DNA of 64,000 nucleotides from Sphingobacteriales bacterium (lineage in GTDB: Bacteria > Bacteroidota > Bacteroidia > Chitinophagales > Chitinophagaceae). Shown here piece by piece: positions 56,017-64,000 of this stretch. Positions within the stretch are counted from its first letter, which is position 1; each line of letters starts with the position of its first letter. A program made the translations under genes and the position numbers. Location of the stretch: the NCBI GenBank assembly GCA_003963365.1, contig RXJG01000004.1, positions 1,030,948-1,094,947 on the forward strand, given 5' to 3'. The notes beneath the pieces are model-generated. The model was not told the origin of the DNA and searched no databases. It was given only the letters and a program-made list of their open reading frames with translations.

Positions 56017-57660
56017 ATGAAAAGGTATGTATTAGTGGCATTGACAGGATTGATGATTGCAGTAAATGCATCAGCACAAACAATAGAAGAAGGTAAAAAG
56101 TTTCTTTATTACGAACGAAACAAATCAGCCCTGCAGGTATTTAAAAAATTACATGAAGCTAAGCCGGCAGATGTAATTATTACTTATTGGCTTGGGCAGG
56201 CTTACCTGGCCAATGATGATGTGATGGCGGCCAAAAATTTATACAGCGGGGCATTACAATCAAACCCCGGTGACCCATGGCTGCAAATTGGATTGGGTCA
56301 TGGCGAGGTATTAGAGAAGAACTTAACTACAGCAAAAGAAAAATTTGAAAGTGCATTGGAAGCGGGCAAATCAAAAAAAGGCATTTATAATACTGACTTG
56401 TTAATTGCAGTAGGAAGGGCCAATGCTGATGGTAATAATAAAATTGGCGACGCACCTTATGCAGTTGAAAAATTAAAGATGGCGGCAGAGCAGGATAAAA
56501 AAAACCCGGAGCCGGAATTATTATTAGGCATTTGTTATTTAAAAATGGGCAGAGAATTTGGAACAGATGCTGTATTGTCATTCAGGGAAGCTACTAACAG
56601 GGATCCGGGTAATGCCAAGGCTTATTATCGGGTTGGACGCATTTTCCAGGTGCAAAAAAGTTATGAATCGATGGATAATGAATATAAAAAAGCAATTAAG
56701 GCTGATCCTGCTTTTCCATTAACTTATCTCTCTTACTTTTTGTATTACCAGTATAAAGATGTGGCCCTGGCAAAAGATAACCTGGATAAATATATTGCCA
56801 CTTCAGACAAAGACTGTAACAGCGATTATTACCTCGCCGATTACCTTTATAGAGCAGGTAAATACAATGAGTCCTTAGACAAGACTAAAGCAATGCAGGC
56901 GGGTGATTGTAAAGATTTTGCAAGAATAAATTACCTGTATGCACTTAACTACGACAAACTGAATGATACGTCAAACGCAAAAAGCTATCTCGATAAATTT
57001 TTTGCTGCTGTTCCTCAGGATAAAATCCTGGCCACCGATTATGAATTTGCGGCAAAGTTTTATGGCAAAACTACCGGCAACGCTGTTACTGCAATTAATT
57101 ATTATTTGAAAGCAGCTGATCTGTCTTCCACTAAAAATGAAAAACTTGAATTTATAAATGCCGCTGCTAAGCTGGCTGGTGATGCCAAAATGCTGGCCGA
57201 ACAAATTAAACTAACGGTTAAAGCAGCTGAATTAAAAGGAGGTTTCCAGGAAAACGATTATTACGCATTAACTAAAGCAGCATTTGATGCAAAAGATTAT
57301 GTTACTGCGGATTCGCTGGCTAAAGCATACATAGCAGCTTTCCCCGATAAACCACAGGGATATGCTTTTAATGTATCAGTTGCGAAAGTTTTGGATACTG
57401 ATACCTCCAGGGGTTTGGCGGTAGAACCCATCAACCGGTATAACAATCTGTTACTGAAAGATGCAGAAAAGAATAAGAAAACAATTTACAGTAATTACTA
57501 TTACCTGCTCATATATTATGCACAAAAAGCCGGTGATATTAAATCAGCTATTGATGTTACCAACAGGATGATGGAACTTTATAAGGAAGGGGAAGAATAT
57601 AATTTTGCCAGGAATATAAACGATCAACTCACAAAGAGGGCTGCCAGGCCGCAGAAATAA
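56017..57660 (+). CDS. Exported tetratricopeptide-repeat protein
   Basis: A 547-residue protein. Signal peptide 1-21 (GLMIAVNASAQ). At least seven TPR-like helical pairs from residue 25 to about 400, for example YWLGQAYLANDDVMAAKNLYSGALQSNP, YYRVGRIFQVQKSYESMDNEYKKAIKADP, and YALNYDKLNDTSNAKSYLDKF. No other domain. TPR proteins near sprA may act in the secretion/gliding machinery or as scaffolds in the periplasm, but nothing here proves it. A terminator follows. Confidence 0.82.
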   Translation: MKRYVLVALTGLMIAVNASAQTIEEGKKFLYYERNKSALQVFKKLHEAKPADVIITYWLGQAYLANDDVMAAKNLYSGALQSNPGDPWLQIGLGHGEVLEKNLTTAKEKFESALEAGKSKKGIYNTDLLIAVGRANADGNNKIGDAPYAVEKLKMAAEQDKKNPEPELLLGICYLKMGREFGTDAVLSFREATNRDPGNAKAYYRVGRIFQVQKSYESMDNEYKKAIKADPAFPLTYLSYFLYYQYKDVALAKDNLDKYIATSDKDCNSDYYLADYLYRAGKYNESLDKTKAMQAGDCKDFARINYLYALNYDKLNDTSNAKSYLDKFFAAVPQDKILATDYEFAAKFYGKTTGNAVTAINYYLKAADLSSTKNEKLEFINAAAKLAGDAKMLAEQIKLTVKAAELKGGFQENDYYALTKAAFDAKDYVTADSLAKAYIAAFPDKPQGYAFNVSVAKVLDTDTSRGLAVEPINRYNNLLLKDAEKNKKTIYSNYYYLLIYYAQKAGDIKSAIDVTNRMMELYKEGEEYNFARNINDQLTKRAARPQK

Positions 57661-57683
57661 ATTTTAAATTGATAAAAAAATGA

Positions 57684-57713
57684 AACCCCCCTGGGAACAG
57701 AGGGGTTTTTTTT
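57684..57713 (+). terminator. Terminator after the TPR gene
   Basis: AACCCC, one mismatch and CTG (57684-57693) pair with CAG, mismatch and GGGGTT (57698-57707) around GGAA; T residues follow to 57713. Confidence 0.8.
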
Positions 57714-57732
57714 CGCAAAACCAATATCCATT

Positions 57733-58206
57733 TTACTTTACTCTTTTGAGAAGCATTATATAGCCACAAAGAGTCTTTTTCTTCTTATTTACCTGCACGG
57801 GTTTAATCATGTGGTATTCAGAAAATTTCGATATATAGCCGTAGCTGATAATATTACCTTGTATGTCGCTGTAGTTCTTCTGGTAAAACACCTGTTTTTC
57901 ATCATAATCATACATACGAACTTCATTTAATTTAGAAGAAGGATCACCTATAAAAACAACCTGGTACCAGCTGCCTTCGGTTAATGGAACAATCACTGGC
58001 ATTTCATATTCACTTTCCATAGTCATACTTGCTTCACGTACAATCATATAACCGTTGTTAGTTAATAATGTGCGTAAACTGTCTGCCTGATGCTTTAAAA
58101 TAGTATCATCGCAGGGTTGTTGTCGTATAACGTCTTGTGAAAAAACCGGGGAAAAGGATGCAACAAGGCATACCACTAGAGTAAGTAAACGGGTACGGTT
58201 CTTCAT
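57733..58206 (-). CDS. Exported protein of unknown function
   Basis: I do not recognise this 157-residue protein. Start set at ATG 58206 because residues 1-24 (RTRLLTLVVCLVASFSPVFSQ) then form a signal peptide; an ATG 33 codons earlier would put it internal. The mature part is mixed strand/helix with two Cys (CDD near 34, TLCGYIM near 147) that could form a disulfide. The context is the surface/secretion gene group, but no operon link is visible; the gene stands alone. Confidence 0.62.
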   Translation of the reverse strand: MKNRTRLLTLVVCLVASFSPVFSQDVIRQQPCDDTILKHQADSLRTLLTNNGYMIVREASMTMESEYEMPVIVPLTEGSWYQVVFIGDPSSKLNEVRMYDYDEKQVFYQKNYSDIQGNIISYGYISKFSEYHMIKPVQVNKKKKTLCGYIMLLKRVK

Positions 58207-58409
58207 AAAAACAATTTTACGGATATAGGGTGTTCTTATAATAAAAACGATAACAGGTTTCTTTTGTTGCACTAAACTATGAACAATTTCCAGTAAGTCA
58301 AACATTTTAAACCAATTATTAAAATTTCGGGTGATTTTACGCTGCCAAAATTGTGCTATTTACGATAAATGTTGATAACTATGTAATGGTTTTATCTGAA
58401 CAGGTTTTA

Positions 58410-59168
58410 TCAATAACTTTTAAGGGTAGTATACGTGTTAGCCTGTGCCAAACAAGTTACTTCCAGCTCATTAATACAAATATGTGAAGGCAGTGAAGTA
58501 ACATAGTAACATAACTCTGCAATATCTTCTGCTGTTAAAGGTTTATATCCTTTATACATGGCATTGGCTTTTTCTTCGTCGCCTTTAAAACGTACCAGTG
58601 AAAATTCCGTGTCCGCAGCACCCGGTGATATGTTGGTTACTCTTATCTGGTGTCTTAATAAATCGAGCCGCATTGATTTACTGATGGCATCAACGGCAAA
58701 CTTACTGGCGCAATAAGCATTCCCTCTTTCATATACTTCCTTACCTGCAATAGAACCCATATTTATAATATGACCTTTACTGGCAATTAAAAATGGCATG
58801 AGTGCCTTACTAACATAAAGTAATCCTTTTACATTCGTATCAATCATGATATCCCAGTCGTCCAGGTCTGCTTCATCAAACAGGTCTCTGCCCGCTGCCA
58901 GGCCTGAATTATTGATCAGTACATTAATATGCTTCCATGCATCCGGCATATTATTAATGTGATTAAATACATCTTTTCTTTTTTGTACATCAAAACAAAG
59001 TGGTAAAACTTTTTGCCGGCAGGTTGATTCAATTAAATTTTTTAATTCTTCCAGCCGTTCTTTTCTTCTCCCGGTAATAATTACATCATATCCTTGTTTT
59101 GCAAAACGTAATGCACAGGCCTTACCAAAGCCTGAGGTAGCCCCGGATATAAAAACAATTTTTTCCAT
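58410..59168 (-). CDS. Short-chain dehydrogenase/reductase (YdfG-like)
   Basis: A 252-residue classical SDR. TGxxxGxG-type motif GATSGFGKACA (residues 9-19), NNSGLA (NNAG position), catalytic Ser in NMGSIAGKEVYERG, and YCASKF (YxxxK). The sequence resembles the serine/3-hydroxy-acid dehydrogenase YdfG group, NADP-preferring because of RRKERL after the second strand. Substrate not certain. The gene is transcribed alone, toward the TPR region. Confidence 0.9.
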   Translation of the reverse strand: MEKIVFISGATSGFGKACALRFAKQGYDVIITGRRKERLEELKNLIESTCRQKVLPLCFDVQKRKDVFNHINNMPDAWKHINVLINNSGLAAGRDLFDEADLDDWDIMIDTNVKGLLYVSKALMPFLIASKGHIINMGSIAGKEVYERGNAYCASKFAVDAISKSMRLDLLRHQIRVTNISPGAADTEFSLVRFKGDEEKANAMYKGYKPLTAEDIAELCYYVTSLPSHICINELEVTCLAQANTYTTLKSY

Positions 59169-59214
59169 ATAAAAATGTATAAAATGGGGATAAAGATAAT
59201 GTAAATCTCTTCGG

Positions 59215-61824
59215 TTATCTTATCAGTGTGATGGTGCCTTTACCTTCTATTATTTTTCCTTCGTACGTAATGGCTTTTGCCACCCATACATATACACCCA
59301 TTGGTTGTTCTCTTCCTTTGAGTGTACCGTCCCATCCCGATTTAGTTGAATTAGTACTGAAGACTAGCTGGCCCCATCGGTTGTAGATATTAAAAAAATA
59401 AAGTTGTGCCAAACCAGCCGTAATGGGTCTTATTACATCATTACGGGAATCATTGTTAGGTGTAAAGGCATTGGGTACAAAAAAGGAAGGAGGTGTGGTA
59501 AAGACCCTCACATTAATGGTATCGTATGCAAAGCAACCTTCCTGTGTGCTTACTTTAACAATATATTGCTGGCTCCTTTGTAATACAGCTACCGGATTGA
59601 AGATGTCTGTTCTGTTTAAACCAACAGCAGGAGACCATTGGTATAATTCGCCACCAGTAGCCGTAAGTTGTAAAGGTTGGTTAATGACAATGTCTGTATC
59701 ATTGCCGGCAAAAGCCTGTATCGGCGGAATCACAATAATGCTCACCGTATCACTTACAGGTTTGGGGCATCCTAGTGTATCTCTAACTGTAATAATGTAA
59801 TCGGTGGAGTTTTGGGGAAATACAGTGGGGGTAAGTGTATTGCTGTTAATAATATTTGTTAAAGGCGACCATGAAAAAGAAGAGGCTGTAATCTGTGCAC
59901 TTATTTGTGTTGAATCATTAAAACAAATTCTTTTATCACCTGTGGCTGTTACCCCGGGATATGCTACAGGTGTTACTGTTACTTGTGCGGTTGCCTGGCA
60001 TTTACCAATATTGCCAATTACTGTATAGGTTGTTTTAACCAGCGGTATGGCAACAGGATTTTTTGCAGTATCATTACTTAATGTACCGGGCGGAGTCCAT
60101 TTATAATTCAACGCATCACTGTTGGGGGAAAGTGTTACCGGATCGCCACGGCAGATGGTTGTATCTTTTGGAGGCTGCAGTGTTACAAACTTTTTTACAT
60201 TTACAAATACTGAATCACTGTTAGAACAACCGGGCCCGGCATTTAAATTAACGTAATACGTTGTAGGTACATCAGGGCTTACCAATGGTGTGGCGGTATT
60301 AACGTTGTTGATATTATAATTGGGTGACCAGGTAAAAGTTCCCAGCCCTTCAGCCTTTAACTGCAAAGTGTCTATATCACAAATAAGTGTATCGTTTGTA
60401 ACTTTTATAGTGGGCTTATCCAGTACAGGAACAGTTTGTATTACCGTATCAATGCACCCTTTGCTGTTACCCACAATCAGCCGGACATTATAATTACCGG
60501 ATTGACTATAAATGTAGGAAGGGTTTTTTATGATAGCCGTATCGTTGATTACTGCTGTATTGCCAAAATCCCAGCGCCATGAATTAACGAAACCGTATTT
60601 TGTAACCGATTGATCCCTGAATTGTGTAGGTGAGCCCTTACAGGTTGCGAGGTAATCAAAATTGGGAAAGAAACCCGGGTAAACCCCAACGGTGGTATAG
60701 CCTGTATCAGTACACAAAGAACCTCTGTTTACAATCAATTTTACCTGGTATCTGCCGGTGTCAGCATAAGTATAGGTGGGTGTTGTCATCAATGAAGTGT
60801 CACTTAAGGTTGTTTTATCACCAAAATCCCAGTAATAATTCTGGATGGGTCCTGTACTGTTATTGGAAAAATTTATGGTAAAGCCATTGCAGGTTGTAAA
60901 ATCAGGAGGTGGTATTGATTTTATCTGGTTGCAGTTACCCACTACTACATGCAATTCTTTACGGTTGCTGCCAACGAGACTGCCTTTTCGGTATTCGTTT
61001 ACACAAACAGACACAACATACTCCCCCGTTGTTACAGGAGCCGTACCACTGATCACTCCTGTTTTTGCATTGATTAATACAGCACTACCCATAGGTGCAT
61101 TTCCGGAGTAGGGGAATTGATAAGGGGTTGCGTTATAGGGAGGATTATCAGCTGTTGCCGGTGCCGGCACTGCAACAGACCCACCTTCCAGCGCATTACA
61201 GAAATAATAGGATAATGAGTCACCATCTGCATCACTGGCTAAAAACGGGATAGTGAAAGAATTTCCGGCACACACTACTGACGTATCGTTGATCAGGAAT
61301 AATGCACTGCTGTTTTTTTCGCCACCTGCTACGGGTAATGAACCGGGGATATTAATTGAATAGGTATTCCCTACCGATCCCGAATTAGTGATATTTACAA
61401 TATTTTCAATGCGGCAGCAACGCTGGAAAGAAACAACATATCCACTTGTTGTAATGGGTAATTCAATTGATGCCAGTGTATATACAGCTATTTTATAATA
61501 ACAACCTGTTTGGTCGCCGGTAATACATTCCTCATCTTTTATGCGGTTTAAAAGATATAAATCTGTTTGATTAACGGTGACGGTATTAACCAGTGTGTTT
61601 GAGGCGGCATTAAAAATACTGAAGTTTACAGAAGGATCAATTTGTGCACCGGTAGCGTCGCAATCCATATATTGGGTTAAAGTAATACTGTACCGGGCTG
61701 AATTAGGAGCCACCCCTGCACCAAGATATTGGTAACTGAGGAAACCTCCTTTCAAATGCCGGGCAAACAGGGGTGCGGCACACAAACAACAAAGAATGGT
61801 AATAAATAGTATCCTGTTTTTCAT
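59215..61824 (-). CDS. PKD-domain surface protein with T9SS type B sorting domain
   Basis: An 869-residue secreted adhesin-like protein. Signal peptide 1-21 (LCAAPLFA). N-terminal all-beta region (22-300), PKD domains at about 305-385 (YYWDFGDKTTLSD...) and 390-470 (WRWDFGNTAVINDT), Ig/SprB-like repeats at about 470-770 (TIKVTNDTLIC.., TFTWSPNYNINN..), and a gliding-motility-associated C-terminal domain: FFVPNAFTPNNDSRND, YNRWGQLVF, GWDGTLKGREQPMGVYVW, and the final IRs. This last domain directs type IX export through the SprA pore. The role may be adhesion or gliding; the ligand is unknown. A similar gene follows upstream. Confidence 0.88.
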   Translation of the reverse strand: MKNRILFITILCCLCAAPLFARHLKGGFLSYQYLGAGVAPNSARYSITLTQYMDCDATGAQIDPSVNFSIFNAASNTLVNTVTVNQTDLYLLNRIKDEECITGDQTGCYYKIAVYTLASIELPITTSGYVVSFQRCCRIENIVNITNSGSVGNTYSINIPGSLPVAGGEKNSSALFLINDTSVVCAGNSFTIPFLASDADGDSLSYYFCNALEGGSVAVPAPATADNPPYNATPYQFPYSGNAPMGSAVLINAKTGVISGTAPVTTGEYVVSVCVNEYRKGSLVGSNRKELHVVVGNCNQIKSIPPPDFTTCNGFTINFSNNSTGPIQNYYWDFGDKTTLSDTSLMTTPTYTYADTGRYQVKLIVNRGSLCTDTGYTTVGVYPGFFPNFDYLATCKGSPTQFRDQSVTKYGFVNSWRWDFGNTAVINDTAIIKNPSYIYSQSGNYNVRLIVGNSKGCIDTVIQTVPVLDKPTIKVTNDTLICDIDTLQLKAEGLGTFTWSPNYNINNVNTATPLVSPDVPTTYYVNLNAGPGCSNSDSVFVNVKKFVTLQPPKDTTICRGDPVTLSPNSDALNYKWTPPGTLSNDTAKNPVAIPLVKTTYTVIGNIGKCQATAQVTVTPVAYPGVTATGDKRICFNDSTQISAQITASSFSWSPLTNIINSNTLTPTVFPQNSTDYIITVRDTLGCPKPVSDTVSIIVIPPIQAFAGNDTDIVINQPLQLTATGGELYQWSPAVGLNRTDIFNPVAVLQRSQQYIVKVSTQEGCFAYDTINVRVFTTPPSFFVPNAFTPNNDSRNDVIRPITAGLAQLYFFNIYNRWGQLVFSTNSTKSGWDGTLKGREQPMGVYVWVAKAITYEGKIIEGKGTITLIR

Positions 61825-61940
61825 CCGGCTTTATCAAACAAAGATTAAAGATAAAAAAAATGGCAGGACTTCTTTAATCTTTATATAAACGGCCTGATTT
61901 TAACAATTATATTGAGTTCAGTGTGAAATTTCCTCCTGTG

Positions 61941-64000
61941 CTATCGTATAAGTGCAACAGTTCCCTTTTTCGTAATGGTCAAACCTGTATAAGATACACC
62001 ACTGGTCGTCCAAACATAAACGCCTGCAGGTTGTTCTCGCCCTTTAAATGTGCCATCCCAGCCAGGACTTTCTGATGCACCCGATTCATAAACCAATTGG
62101 CCATACCTGTTATATACCCTGAAATAATTAAGCTGGGTGATACCCACCGTTATGGGTCTGAAAATATCATTGATATTATCATTATTGGGGGTAAATGCAG
62201 AGGGCACAAAAATATCGGGGCCCGTTTTAAATACCGTTACTTTTATTGACGTGGTTTCGTTGCACCCCGATACATCATCTGTTACTCTTACTTTATAAGT
62301 TATCTGATCAATAGTAGTATTTAATATGGCAACGGGGTTTTGTATGGTTATACCGGATAAGCCTGTTGAAGGAGACCATAAATAGCTAAGTCCTGAATTT
62401 ATGTTGGCCGTTACATTTAATTGCAGCGGTTGCCCGGCAACAATAAAAGTATCTCTGCCAGCAAATGGTTGAATAGGTGGACGTACAGCAACATTAAAAG
62501 TATCTGTCAAGGCATTTGGACAACCGTTATTTTTAATACTGATAGGATAACTGCTGCTCAATAGTGGATTGGCAAATGCTGTAAAAGTATATGGTTGAGT
62601 GGGAACTTTATTATTATTAGGATCACTTAATGCATTCGTATTGCCCCACTGATAACTTGTTCCGGCTTGTATGGTAGTTGTGAGGCTGGCCGTAGCTCCA
62701 TAACAAATGGTGGTATCAGCCGGTCGTATAAATGCCTTTGGAAAAACATCGCTTAGCTTTTCTACTTTTGCCGGGGCACTGGTATCTGCCGGGCAAACCC
62801 CCACTTTTACAACGGCACGGTAGTACTTTATTCCTAAAGCCTGGTTGGTTAAGTTATAAGTTGGTGTTGTAATGGCAGGGTTGAAACTGTTCCACAATGA
62901 TCCATTATCCGACCATTGCCAGTTGATGATATCGCCTGAACTTCCTGATAATGATAAATCAGCATTTTGATTTTGCCCAACGCAAATAAAAGTGGCAGAG
63001 GGGATAGTGTTGCCCCCCACACTCTTTTCAAACACCTTTACCACTGCTCCGTTGCTGGTGTCTACTTTGCAGGCGCTTCCATTTTGTACCAGTGCTTTAT
63101 ATTGAGTAGTACTGGTTAAATTAACGGCTGTATAAGTATTGTTGTTAGCATTACCAAGGTCCTGCCAGTTAAATCCATCGGATGAAGCTATCCATTTTAC
63201 AACGGTACCCACATTATTCTGCAGAGTAAGTTTGCTGGAATTATTTCCTGTACATACCATGGCATCCGGGCTTACACTGCCAGCTACGGTGGGCGGCAAT
63301 AAGCTAACGGATAATTGAGCATCTAATTTAGTGCAGCCATTGTTGGCACTGGCTGTAATAATGCCTCCGTTATTACCAGGCTTTACCGTTATAATATTGG
63401 TGTTTGTGCCGGAGGTTATTTGCCATCCTGGTGGAACAATCCATGTATAAGTTCCATTAGCTAAGGAGGGTAATGAATAGGTAGCAGACGTATTAACACA
63501 ACCAGGCGAAGGACCGGTAATTTTTGGGCCGCCACAATCATTTCTTATTGCAATATATGCATAAGCAAAATGGCCACCGGGTAAACAATTATCTGCTTCA
63601 AAATTAATGGTAACTCTTTGCCCCCTGTATTGGGCAAGGTTAAACATCACTTCTGTCCATCCTTTGGTCCATACCCTTATCTGCGATTCATTGGGGCGGT
63701 TATTATTATTGGGAGAAGGCACAGGGCTCAGGGTAAAACCCTGCTGTTTGGCAATTGTTTGATCCACTTCATAAATAGAATCAAGCTTTCCACCGTTGTT
63801 GTTGACAATACCGGTAAAAGTAGTGGGTAAATTATAGGTGGCGCTGGCACAATCTATTTTACCATTTGGCGAGGTAACGGTGGCATGAAAAACAGGCTGA
63901 CTGGTGGTAGTGTGACTGCCATTTTCCAGCACCATTGCATAAGCATAGGTGAAGATATAAGGATTAGTTGGTAAACCCGGTGGTACATCAATATTATATT
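61941..64000 (-). CDS. PKD/Ig-repeat surface protein with T9SS type B sorting domain (5' end cut by window)
   Basis: Reads in frame through the window edge: upstream of the ATG at 63935 the frame continues open to 64000 (TYAYAMVLENG), so the start lies outside and at least 686 residues are present. Contains Ig-like blocks with SPGCVNTSATYSLP, WIVPPGWQITSG and NWQWSDNGSLWNS, repeats with SPSTGLSGITIQNP, and a type B C-terminal domain: FVPSAFTPNNDNINDIF, YNRYGQLVY, GWDGTFKGREQPAGVYVW, ending LIR. Paralogue of the gene at 59215-61824; both should use SprA and be anchored on the surface. Confidence 0.88.
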   Translation of the reverse strand, partial: YNIDVPPGLPTNPYIFTYAYAMVLENGSHTTTSQPVFHATVTSPNGKIDCASATYNLPTTFTGIVNNNGGKLDSIYEVDQTIAKQQGFTLSPVPSPNNNNRPNESQIRVWTKGWTEVMFNLAQYRGQRVTINFEADNCLPGGHFAYAYIAIRNDCGGPKITGPSPGCVNTSATYSLPSLANGTYTWIVPPGWQITSGTNTNIITVKPGNNGGIITASANNGCTKLDAQLSVSLLPPTVAGSVSPDAMVCTGNNSSKLTLQNNVGTVVKWIASSDGFNWQDLGNANNNTYTAVNLTSTTQYKALVQNGSACKVDTSNGAVVKVFEKSVGGNTIPSATFICVGQNQNADLSLSGSSGDIINWQWSDNGSLWNSFNPAITTPTYNLTNQALGIKYYRAVVKVGVCPADTSAPAKVEKLSDVFPKAFIRPADTTICYGATASLTTTIQAGTSYQWGNTNALSDPNNNKVPTQPYTFTAFANPLLSSSYPISIKNNGCPNALTDTFNVAVRPPIQPFAGRDTFIVAGQPLQLNVTANINSGLSYLWSPSTGLSGITIQNPVAILNTTIDQITYKVRVTDDVSGCNETTSIKVTVFKTGPDIFVPSAFTPNNDNINDIFRPITVGITQLNYFRVYNRYGQLVYESGASESPGWDGTFKGREQPAGVYVWTTSGVSYTGLTITKKGTVALIR

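Noticed and set aside
1-64000. CRISPR arrays, prophage or IS elements
   Set aside because: No regularly spaced direct repeats, transposase, integrase or phage structural genes were seen.

Overview
The window is AT-rich DNA from a member of the Bacteroidota, most likely the Chitinophagaceae or a close relative. The evidence is promoters of the TTTG-N17-21-TAnnTTTG type, few Shine-Dalgarno sequences, Bacteroidota-length RpoB and RpoC, the SprA translocon of the type IX secretion system (T9SS), two PKD-type surface proteins ending in T9SS type B sorting domains, and many TlpA-like and lipoprotein genes. The family-level placement is inference.

Layout. 1-4.5 kb: malate dehydrogenase (minus strand), a small thioredoxin-like protein, elongation factor P with an unusual tip loop, and accB-accC. 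4.5-6.4 kb: a small accessory patch with two unrecognised genes bracketed by palindromes. 6.5-8.8 kb: 3-hydroxyacyl-CoA dehydrogenase, an SRPBCC protein and an NAD(P)-binding protein. 8.9-17.4 kb: a complete tryptophan operon, starting with a leader peptide containing three consecutive Trp codons and a transcription attenuator, then trpE, trpG, a family 2 glycosyltransferase, trpD, trpC, two tandem trpF genes, trpB and trpA. A tRNA-Gly(CCC) on the minus strand separates it from hisH-hisA-lysE-hisF-hisIE (17.5-20.9 kb), the late half of histidine synthesis. 20.9-24.6 kb: TlpA-like protein, DUF2911 lipoprotein, parvulin, MORN-like protein, histone H1-like protein. 24.9-35.7 kb: rplK-rplA-rplJ-rplL and rpoB-rpoC, split by a strong terminator and a new promoter. 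36-39.5 kb: OmpH-like chaperone, APC permease, heptose kinase, acetyltransferase. 39.5-46.6 kb: exported hydrolases acting on acyl amino acids or peptides. 46.6-64 kb: a broken lipoprotein gene, fabH, ruvA, sprA, a TPR protein, an SDR enzyme and two large T9SS-type surface proteins, the last cut by the window end.

How it fits together. Most of the window is core metabolism and gene expression. The trp and his genes form an amino-acid block whose first part is controlled by a readable attenuator: the antiterminator strand lies in the last codons of the leader peptide, so a ribosome stalled at the Trp codons frees it, while one that reaches the stop codon covers it. SprA and the two type B surface proteins are a translocon and two of its probable cargoes.

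The most unusual points are: the trp attenuator; the doubled trpF and inserted glycosyltransferase; an EF-P whose loop carries Arg32 in place of the usual lysine; a terminator hairpin touching the start codon of a permease; a frameshifted lipoprotein gene; and a recurring pattern in which gaps inside operons (accB-accC, trpC-trpF, trpF-trpF, trpF-trpB, hisH-hisA, rpoB-rpoC) each hold a different inverted repeat built of simple words. No CRISPR array, transposase, phage or known defence locus was seen.
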